Shown: positions 58,143 through 64,000 of the stretch, piece by piece
Layout: each line of letters opens with the position of its first letter
How positions within the stretch are numbered: position 1 is the first letter of the stretch
DNA from: Dermacoccus abyssi
GTDB taxonomy: Bacteria; Actinomycetota; Actinomycetes; Actinomycetales; Dermatophilaceae
Direction of reading: 5' to 3'
Assembly (NCBI RefSeq): GCF_003515945.1
Contig: NZ_QWLM01000008.1
Span: 1-64,000, forward strand
DNA length: 64,000 nucleotides
The notes under the pieces: model-generated
Databases searched by the model: none
Seen by the model: only the letters and a program-made list of their open reading frames with translations
Told to the model about the DNA's origin: nothing
Program-made: the position numbers and the translations under genes

Positions 58143-59625
58143 GACGACGCCCGCGGCCCCGCGACGCGAGAACACGACCCGCGACAACCCCTGGCCGGCC
58201 CTGTGGGCCCTGTGCCTGGGGTTCTTCATGATCCTGCTCGACACGACGATCGTCGCCGTGGGTACGCCGGCCATCATGAACGGTCTGCACGCCGATCTCG
58301 GTGCGGTGGTCTGGGTGACGAGCGCGTACCTGCTCGCCTACGCGGTGCCACTGCTCGTCTCGGGGCGTCTCGGTGACCGGTACGGGCCGAAGAACGTCTA
58401 TCTCGTGGGCCTCGCGGTGTTCACGCTCGCCTCGTTGTGGTGTGGCCTCACCGGGTCCATCGAGGGGCTCATCGCGGCCCGCGTTCTGCAGGGCCTTGGC
58501 GCTGCGGCCATGTCCCCTCAGACGATGGCCGTCATCACGCGCATCTTCCCCGGTGAGACCCGCGGGACGGCGATGGGTCTGTGGGGCTCGGTGGCCGGTG
58601 TCGCGACGCTCGTCGGCCCCATCCTCGGCGGTGTGCTCATCGACCACGTCGGCTGGGAGTGGATCTTCTTCATCAACATTCCGGTCGGCATCATCGCCTT
58701 CGTGATGGCACTCAAGCTCGTGCCGAGCTTGCCGGTCCACACGCACACGTTCGACTGGATCGGCGTGCTGCTTTCCGGCATCGGCATGTTCCTGCTCGTC
58801 TTCGGCCTGCAGGAGGGCAACCGCTACGACTGGGGCACGATCACGGGTGTCATCTCGGTGCCGCTGCTCATCGTGGCCGGTATCGCCGTCCTCGTCGCCT
58901 TCGTCGTGTGGCAGCGCCTCACGCGTGCGGAGCCGCTCATTCCGCTCGTACTCTTCACGTTCCGCAACTTCTTGCTCGCCAACGTCGCGATCTTCGGCGT
59001 GGGCCTCGCCATCACGGCGATGAACTTCCCGATCATGGTGTGGGCCCAGAGCGTACGCGGTTGGACGCCGACTCAGGCAGCCCTCCTCATGGCTCCGACA
59101 GCGGTGCTGACGCTCGGGCTGGCGCCTGTTGCTGGTCGCCTCGTCAACCGGATGCACCCGCGCCTCATCGCAGGCTTCGGGCTCACGTGCTTCGCGGTGG
59201 GCATCGTCTGGTACGGCCTCGCTCTCCACTCCGACACCCCGTGGTGGCAGCTCGTCGCCCCGGCCCTCGTGCTCGGTCTGGCCAACGCCTTCATGTGGGC
59301 GCCGATCTCCGTGACGGCCACGCGGACCCTCCCGCCCGCGCGAGCGGGTGCAGGCTCCGGAGTCTTCAACGCGACGCGCCAGCTCGGTGCGGTGCTCGGT
59401 TCGGCCGCCATTGCAGCCCTCATGGAATCGCGATTGGCGTCCCACCTCGGGGGCTACTCGATGCCCGCGGGTGAAGCGGGGGGCGGCGCTCGCGTCCCCG
59501 CCGTGGCTGCGGAGTCCTTCTCCCGTGCGATGGGCGAGTCGCTCTACCTTCCCGCGGCCGTCGTCGCGGTCGGTGTCGTGGCCGTCCTGTTCTTCGACAA
59601 CCCGCATCAGGCAGAGCGCCGCTGA
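58108..59625 (+). CDS. MFS multidrug exporter, DHA2 (EmrB/QacA) type
   Basis: 505 residues, about fourteen membrane helices. Motif C/D1 features: FFMILLDTTIVAVGTPAIMN, VWVTSAYLLAYAVPLLVSGR, LGDRYGPKNVYLVGL, ARVLQGLGAAAMSPQTMAVI, GPILGGVLIDHVGWEWIFFI and NIPVGI. These mark the 14-TMS drug:H+ antiporter class. ATG 58108 overlaps dtd by 35 bp; its first 25 residues are a polar Ser/Thr/Arg tail. Likely last gene of the asparaginase-dtd unit. Confidence 0.9.
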   Translation: MTDLSRSSSTSETTPAAPRRENTTRDNPWPALWALCLGFFMILLDTTIVAVGTPAIMNGLHADLGAVVWVTSAYLLAYAVPLLVSGRLGDRYGPKNVYLVGLAVFTLASLWCGLTGSIEGLIAARVLQGLGAAAMSPQTMAVITRIFPGETRGTAMGLWGSVAGVATLVGPILGGVLIDHVGWEWIFFINIPVGIIAFVMALKLVPSLPVHTHTFDWIGVLLSGIGMFLLVFGLQEGNRYDWGTITGVISVPLLIVAGIAVLVAFVVWQRLTRAEPLIPLVLFTFRNFLLANVAIFGVGLAITAMNFPIMVWAQSVRGWTPTQAALLMAPTAVLTLGLAPVAGRLVNRMHPRLIAGFGLTCFAVGIVWYGLALHSDTPWWQLVAPALVLGLANAFMWAPISVTATRTLPPARAGAGSGVFNATRQLGAVLGSAAIAALMESRLASHLGGYSMPAGEAGGGARVPAVAAESFSRAMGESLYLPAAVVAVGVVAVLFFDNPHQAERR

Positions 59626-59667
59626 CCTCGCGGTGGGCGCCCTCAGCGGGTTGTCGGGCAGCGCCTC

Positions 59668-59673
59668 TACAGT
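59668..59673 (+). promoter_or_regulatory. -10 hexamer TACAGT
   Basis: TACAGT, 6-base gap, ATG 59680. Confidence 0.5.
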
Positions 59674-59679
59674 GAGGGC

Positions 59680-59994
59680 ATGGATTTCCTGTTCGAGCTC
59701 CAGATGGGCGCGATGCTCATCCTCAGCGTCATCCTGTTGGGCGTCGAGGTCTGGGCCTTCGTCGAGGCGTTGCGCGGGCGAGCCGACCTCTTCCAGGCGC
59801 ACGGCAAGCTGACGAAGCCCGCGTGGGTCGCCATCACCGGTGTCGCCGCGCTGCTCGGCTTCATCTCACTCGGGCGTCCGGTCAGTCTGCTCGGCATCAT
59901 CGGCGTCGTCGCCGCGGGCGTTTTCCTGGCCGACGTCCGCCCGCTCGTGCGGCCCGGCAAGGGCAACTCGAGCGGCCCCTACGGGCCGTGGTGA
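59680..59994 (+). CDS. DUF2516 family small membrane protein
   Basis: 104 residues with three hydrophobic helices (LFELQMGAMLILSVILLGVE, WVAITGVAALLGFISLG, LLGIIGVVAAGVFLADV) and the family sequence ADLFQAHGKLTKPAWVAITG, ending ADVRPLVRPGKGNSSGPYGP. DUF2516 is an actinobacterial family of unknown role. ATG 59680 fits a leaderless promoter. The hydrolase GTG follows 6 bp after the stop. Confidence 0.88.
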   Translation: MDFLFELQMGAMLILSVILLGVEVWAFVEALRGRADLFQAHGKLTKPAWVAITGVAALLGFISLGRPVSLLGIIGVVAAGVFLADVRPLVRPGKGNSSGPYGPW

Positions 59995-60000
59995 CCAGCT

Positions 60001-60798
60001 GTGGCAGCTGAGTTCATCGACGGCCCGTCGGGGGCTCTCGAGGTCGTCAGGGCAGGGCGAGGCGAACCCGTCACCGTGTTCGCGCACGGTATGGGAGCCT
60101 CGATTCCCTCGACGCGGCCCTACGCGTCGGGCGTCGACGGCACGCGCGTCTTCTTCCACTTTCGCTCGCACGGTCGCTCGGCGCCCGCGTTCGACGGCTG
60201 GGACTACGACCACACGGCTGACGAGCTGCTCGCCGTCGCCGACGCCTGCGGAGCCACGCGCGCGCTGGGCGTCTCGATGGGTGGCGGGTCGATCCTGCGC
60301 ATCCTGCAACGCGACCCGAGCCGGTTCGAGCGCGTCGTCCTCGTCATTCCGGCCGTCATCGACTCACCTCGCAACAGCGAGGGACTCGAACGGTACAGTG
60401 CCATGGCCGAGGCGTCGGCGCGCGGTGACGCCGGCTCGATTCGTGCTCAACTCGAAGCCGAGCTACCCGAGGCCGTGCGCGGCGACGACGCGGCGCGGGC
60501 ATGGGTCGAGCAGCAGACCGAGGTCTTCCTCGGCCCCGGGATGGCTGAGGCGCTGCGCGACCTGCCCCACGCCGTGCCGGTACCCGATGTCGAGCGCTTG
60601 CGCGATCTCACGCTCCCCGTACTCGTGCTCGCGCAGGAGGGCGACACCGTGCATCCCGTCTCGTCGGCGGAGCGCCTCGTGGAGTATCTGCCGAACGCCC
60701 GGCTCGAGGTGTTCGACGAGAACGGGCTGCTGTGGGGCCATCGCAGCCGCGTGCGCCAGGTCGTCGGCGCATTCCTCTCTGACGACCATCAGAACTAG
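60001..60798 (+). CDS. Alpha/beta hydrolase
   Basis: 265 residues. Oxyanion region FAHGMGASIPS, nucleophile elbow GVSMGGGSIL (Ser about 98), acid in LAQEGDTVHPVSS and catalytic His in LLWGHRSRV. The lid is a short helical segment. Substrate unknown. GTG 60001 is 6 bp downstream of the DUF2516 gene, so co-transcribed. manA follows 54 bp later. Confidence 0.87.
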   Translation: MAAEFIDGPSGALEVVRAGRGEPVTVFAHGMGASIPSTRPYASGVDGTRVFFHFRSHGRSAPAFDGWDYDHTADELLAVADACGATRALGVSMGGGSILRILQRDPSRFERVVLVIPAVIDSPRNSEGLERYSAMAEASARGDAGSIRAQLEAELPEAVRGDDAARAWVEQQTEVFLGPGMAEALRDLPHAVPVPDVERLRDLTLPVLVLAQEGDTVHPVSSAERLVEYLPNARLEVFDENGLLWGHRSRVRQVVGAFLSDDHQN

Positions 60799-60852
60799 AC
60801 TCGGTTCCGAGTTGCCCGACCGGGTGGCCGGGAAGAAGGTCGAGGAAGAGCG

Positions 60853-62031
60853 TTGCACCGCATCCAACCCGTGATCAAGGACTACGCCTGGGGCTCGCAC
60901 GTCGCCCTGGCGCAGCTTGCCGGGCGCGAACAGCCGAGTGCCACGCCCGAGGCTGAGCTCTGGGTCGGCGCCCACGAAGCCGGCCCGGCCCGTGTCGACC
61001 TCGACGACGGGCACTTCTGCGGTCTCGACGAACACATCGCCGGAGACGACGAACGCCACCTCGGCACAGGGTCGCTCGACGCCTTCGGTCGGCGTCTGCC
61101 GTTCCTGCTCAAGATCCTCGCCGCCGACAGAGCGCTTTCCATCCAGGCACATCCCGACGCAGCGCGGGCGGCGTCGGCCCCCGAGGGTGTCTACGGAGAC
61201 TCCTGGGCCAAACCGGAGGCGTGGGTACCGCTCACCGAGTGCGAAGCCTTCGCCGGCTCGTTGCCGTTCGACGAAGCGAGCGCGCTCCTTGTCGGCCTCG
61301 ACGTGCCCGCGCTCACCGATCTCGTGGATCAGGCGAGGGGCGCGGCTGATCCGGCGCACGCGTTGTTGGCGGCCCTGCTCCACGTTCCTGCCGATGACCG
61401 GGCCGAGTTCGTGGCTGCTGTCGTGGCCGCCGTCCGGGCGCTCGTCGACGCAGGTTCGGCCGACGAAGCGACCGCGCGGGCACTGAGCACCGTGCTCGAC
61501 GTGCACGAGCAGTTCCCAGGTGACGTGGGCGTCGTTGTTCTGCTCACGATGCGCCACCTCGTCATGACGCCCGGGCGCAGTTACTTCATCGGAGCGGGGG
61601 TTCTCCACTCGTTCGTGCACGGTACGACGATCGAGGTGCTGGCCAACTCCGACAACGTCGTGCGCGGTGGGCTCACGCCCAAGGAGACGAACGTCGAGGA
61701 ACTGCTCACGATCGTCGATGTCAGGACGCCGGTCGAAGCCCAGGAGCCGCGGCGCCTGGGAGACGGAGATGGGTCGACGCTGCATCACCCCACAGCAGCG
61801 CCCCATTTCGAGCTGTTCGAGGTACGGCCGAACGAAACACCGACGGCGCTGCCGATCGGCGGCGCTCCCGCCGTCATGCTCGCGCTCGACGCACCGGTCA
61901 CGGTGCGCTGCGGTGACGAAGCCATCCGTCTGGAGCGTCTCGAATGTGTGTGGTCGTCGGCCTCGGACCCCGACGCCGTCGTCACCGGCGTACCCGGCTC
62001 GCGGCTGTTCGTCGCGAGCGTCGACATCTGA
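60853..62031 (+). CDS. manA: Mannose-6-phosphate isomerase (type I)
   Basis: 392 residues. IQPVIKDYAWGSHVALAQLA, ELWVGAHEAGPARV, LPFLLKILAADRALSIQAHP (metal site QAHP), KPEAWVPLTECEAFAG, YFIGAGVLHSFVHGTTIEVL (metal and active site His) and SDNVVRGGLTPKETNVEELL match ManA. It links fructose-6-phosphate to mannose-6-phosphate, feeding GDP-mannose and cell-envelope mannosides. TTG 60853 has GAGGAAGAG just upstream. Confidence 0.95.
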   Translation: MHRIQPVIKDYAWGSHVALAQLAGREQPSATPEAELWVGAHEAGPARVDLDDGHFCGLDEHIAGDDERHLGTGSLDAFGRRLPFLLKILAADRALSIQAHPDAARAASAPEGVYGDSWAKPEAWVPLTECEAFAGSLPFDEASALLVGLDVPALTDLVDQARGAADPAHALLAALLHVPADDRAEFVAAVVAAVRALVDAGSADEATARALSTVLDVHEQFPGDVGVVVLLTMRHLVMTPGRSYFIGAGVLHSFVHGTTIEVLANSDNVVRGGLTPKETNVEELLTIVDVRTPVEAQEPRRLGDGDGSTLHHPTAAPHFELFEVRPNETPTALPIGGAPAVMLALDAPVTVRCGDEAIRLERLECVWSSASDPDAVVTGVPGSRLFVASVDI

Positions 62032-62043
62032 CGCACGTCCCCG

Positions 62044-62853
62044 TCAGGCGCGGGGCGCGACAGCCGACCAGTCGACCGTGATCTCACCCAGACGCCATCG
62101 CGTCGGGCCGTCGAGCAGTGGCCATCCGTCGTCCTTGAGAGCCCGGGCGCTCGCCACGAAGCGCTGGCGCGCGCCGTGAGGAGCGAGCGGGGCATTGATC
62201 GTCCACGCGCGTGAGAGCGCTGCGAGGTAGGCATGCACCGGTTCGCCCGGCACGTTGCGGTGGATGAGCGACTTCACGAGCCGCGGTGCGACGTCCATGG
62301 GGTCGCCGAGGCCTGCCAAACGCAGCGAAATCGTGAAACTCACCGGGCCGTCGGGGGTGACGGCCACCCACGTGGAGAGCCGCCCGAGCTCGTCGCAGGT
62401 GCCGTCGAGGAGGAGGCCGTGCGGGGCCAGGCGCGAGCAGATCCGCTCCCACGCGCCGGCCACCTCGGACTCGTCGTACTGACGCAGGACGTTCGCGGCG
62501 CGCACGATCGTCGCGCTGCGGCCGGCGTCGAGGGGTATCTCGAAACCGCCGCGACGGAACGACAGGCCTGCGAGACCGGGGTCGTGCGCGAGCAGCTCAC
62601 GCCCCTGCGCGACGCGTGAGGCCTCGATCTCGATGCCGACCGTCCGCACGTCGGGACGTACCCGCCGCAGTCGGTCGTGCAGTTCGACGGCCGTCACGGG
62701 GGAGGCGCCGTATCCGAGGTCGACGACGATCGGCGGATCGTCACTCCGGCGCAGTCGCCAGGCCTGCGGGCCGGTCAACCAGCGGTCCTGGCGGCGCAGA
62801 CGGTTGGGGTTCGTCGTCCCCCGCGTCACGGCGCCAACAGGTCGGGAATGCAC
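62044..62853 (-). CDS. Class I SAM-dependent methyltransferase-like protein, divergent from mshA
   Basis: 269 residues. Motif [21 protein letters not shown] (SAM loop, GYGA), then [40 protein letters not shown] and [20 protein letters not shown]. Substrate unknown. The gene next to mshA in streptomycetes is of this kind, as I recall. GTG 62853 has TACGTT 6 bases upstream, a leaderless arrangement. Only 26 bp separate it from mshA. Confidence 0.8.
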   Translation of the reverse strand: MHSRPVGAVTRGTTNPNRLRRQDRWLTGPQAWRLRRSDDPPIVVDLGYGASPVTAVELHDRLRRVRPDVRTVGIEIEASRVAQGRELLAHDPGLAGLSFRRGGFEIPLDAGRSATIVRAANVLRQYDESEVAGAWERICSRLAPHGLLLDGTCDELGRLSTWVAVTPDGPVSFTISLRLAGLGDPMDVAPRLVKSLIHRNVPGEPVHAYLAALSRAWTINAPLAPHGARQRFVASARALKDDGWPLLDGPTRWRLGEITVDWSAVAPRA

Positions 62854-62859
62854 GGCCCC

Positions 62860-62869
62860 AACGTATCGT
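62860..62869. promoter_or_regulatory. Overlapping divergent -10 elements of the methyltransferase and mshA
   Basis: TACGTT (62860-62865, minus) stands 6 bases before GTG 62853; TATCGT (62864-62869, plus) stands 10 bases before GTG 62880. The two hexamers share two bases, so the promoters should exclude each other. Confidence 0.45.
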
Positions 62870-62879
62870 TCGACCGTTC

Positions 62880-64000
62880 GTGGACGAATCTCGCACCAAG
62901 CCCTTCGGTAGCGCTCCCGCGGCCCGCGACTGCAGCGGTCCCGTGCGGCACGTGGCCATGGTGAGCGTCCACACCTCCCCGTTGTCGCAGCCCGGAACGG
63001 GCGACGCCGGCGGTCTCAACGTCTACGTCGTCGAGACGGCGAAGCGGTTGGCCGAGCGCGGCGTCGAAGTCGACATCTTCACGCGCCGCACGAGCGCAGC
63101 CCTCGGCGAGCAGGTGCAACTCGTGCCGGGCGTCACCGTCCACCACATCGCGGCCGGGCCGTACGAGGGCCTCGGCAAGGAGGACCTGCCGGGCCAGCTC
63201 TGTGCGTTCGCCGCAGGCATGATGCGCGTCGGGGCGTCGAAGCCGGAGGGTCACTATGACCTCGTGCACTCGCACTACTGGCTCTCGGGCCAGGTGGGTT
63301 GGCTCGCCGCCGACCGCTGGCGGGTGCCGCTCATCCACACGATGCACACGATGGCGCGCGTCAAGAACGCCCAGCTCGCTGACGGCGACACCCCCGAGCC
63401 CGCCGGGCGCGAGATCGGCGAGGAGCAGGTCGTCACCGCGGCGACGAAGCTCGTCGCCAACACGCCGGGTGAAGCGCGCGAACTCATCGAGCTCTACGGC
63501 GCCGACTCGTCGAAGGTCGAGGTCGTCACGCCCGGCGTCGACCTCGACGCCTTCTCACCGACCGACGGCGCCGGTCGCCGCGAGGCACGCGTACATCTCG
63601 GCGTCGAGCCGGACGCGCAGGTCGTGCTGTTCGTCGGGCGCATCCAGCCGCTCAAGGCCCCTGACGTGCTCGTGCGTGCGGTGGCCGAACTCGTGGCCGA
63701 GCAGCCGGAGCGGCGCTCGCGGCTCCGACTCGTCGTCGTCGGTGGCCCGTCGGGTTCCGGCCTCAACAAGCCGCTCGCGCTGCAGACCTTGGCCCGCGAC
63801 CTCGGCGTCAAGGACGTCGTCGACTTCGTGCCGCCCGTCAACCGCAGCGCGCTCGTTCGGTGGTTCCACGCGGCCGACGTCGTTGCGGTGCCGTCGCACA
63901 GCGAGTCCTTCGGGCTCGTCGCGATCGAGGCGTCGGCTTCGGGTACGCCCGTCGTCGCCGCCGCTGTGGGCGGGTTGCCCACAGCCGTCGGTGACGGGGG
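62880..64000 (+). CDS. mshA: D-inositol-3-phosphate glycosyltransferase (MshA), 5' part
   Basis: First 373 codons; the gene runs off the window. GT4 family: [20 protein letters not shown] with [20 protein letters not shown] (N-terminal UDP-GlcNAc/Ins-P domain), [53 protein letters not shown] and the C-terminal domain [20 protein letters not shown] with [20 protein letters not shown] (donor-site EX7E). It makes the first mycothiol intermediate. GTG 62880 is the only start before the conserved core with a promoter (TATCGT) in place. mshD lies 12 kb away. Confidence 0.95.
   Translation, partial: MDESRTKPFGSAPAARDCSGPVRHVAMVSVHTSPLSQPGTGDAGGLNVYVVETAKRLAERGVEVDIFTRRTSAALGEQVQLVPGVTVHHIAAGPYEGLGKEDLPGQLCAFAAGMMRVGASKPEGHYDLVHSHYWLSGQVGWLAADRWRVPLIHTMHTMARVKNAQLADGDTPEPAGREIGEEQVVTAATKLVANTPGEARELIELYGADSSKVEVVTPGVDLDAFSPTDGAGRREARVHLGVEPDAQVVLFVGRIQPLKAPDVLVRAVAELVAEQPERRSRLRLVVVGGPSGSGLNKPLALQTLARDLGVKDVVDFVPPVNRSALVRWFHAADVVAVPSHSESFGLVAIEASASGTPVVAAAVGGLPTAVGDG

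Overview
The window is very GC-rich DNA with dense short-spaced genes on both strands, many GTG/TTG starts, and marker genes that are typical of Actinobacteria: mycothiol biosynthesis (mshD, start of mshA), an orphan GlnR, DUF3073, DUF2516, a DUF3516 helicase, PstSCAB next to a polyphosphate kinase, and a nitrobindin-like protein. I infer a chromosome of a Micrococcales-type actinobacterium. Genus-level placement (for example Dermacoccaceae) is only a guess.

Layout. 1-7.3 kb: end of an acidic repeat membrane protein, purF-purM, DUF3073, CopC-like protein, YigZ-like protein, and a class III aminotransferase broken by a frameshift. 7.4-7.7 kb: tRNA cluster Glu-Asp-Phe on the minus strand. 7.8-18.6 kb: PHP/HhH protein, several unknown membrane proteins, MFS and Nudix genes, a heterodimeric ABC exporter, an Old Yellow Enzyme and a HAD phosphatase. 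18.7-30.9 kb: a catabolic stretch with a 3-oxoacid CoA-transferase (scoA/scoB), tRNA-Lys, M1 peptidase, copper P-type ATPase, succinate-semialdehyde-type dehydrogenase, a scrambled aldehyde dehydrogenase/glutaryl-CoA dehydrogenase junction, a PucR regulator, a lytic transglycosylase and a damaged ornithine cyclodeaminase family gene. 30.9-40.9 kb: DUF3516 helicase, amino acid permease, and treY-treZ for trehalose synthesis from maltodextrin. 41-51.3 kb: a possible small RNA, then (all minus strand) pstSCAB, a MutT1-like hydrolase, ppk, mshD and glnR, forming a phosphate, polyphosphate, nitrogen and thiol block. 51.3-64 kb: MoaD-like protein, nitrobindin, LCP ligase, YgfZ, a PRC-barrel/DUF2382 stress protein, asparaginase, dtd, a drug exporter, manA, a methyltransferase and the first part of mshA.

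Regulatory signals visible by eye include a CsoR-type copper operator before the copper ATPase, a PHO box before pstS, a perfect Crp/GlxR site before the stress gene, and many TANNNT (or CACAAT) hexamers placed 6-8 bases before a start codon, which point to leaderless transcripts. Strong hairpins close many transcription units.

The most unusual aspect is local instability. Four loci carry tandem duplications (27, 42, 83 and 87 bp units), and four genes carry frameshifts or a deletion junction. I do not see a clearly new multi-gene system. The best candidates for something undescribed are a structured transcript at 41.1 kb, a 17-bp-arm palindrome that encloses a promoter and start codon at 52.9 kb, and the repeat insertions at the scoA/scoB and pstB ends.
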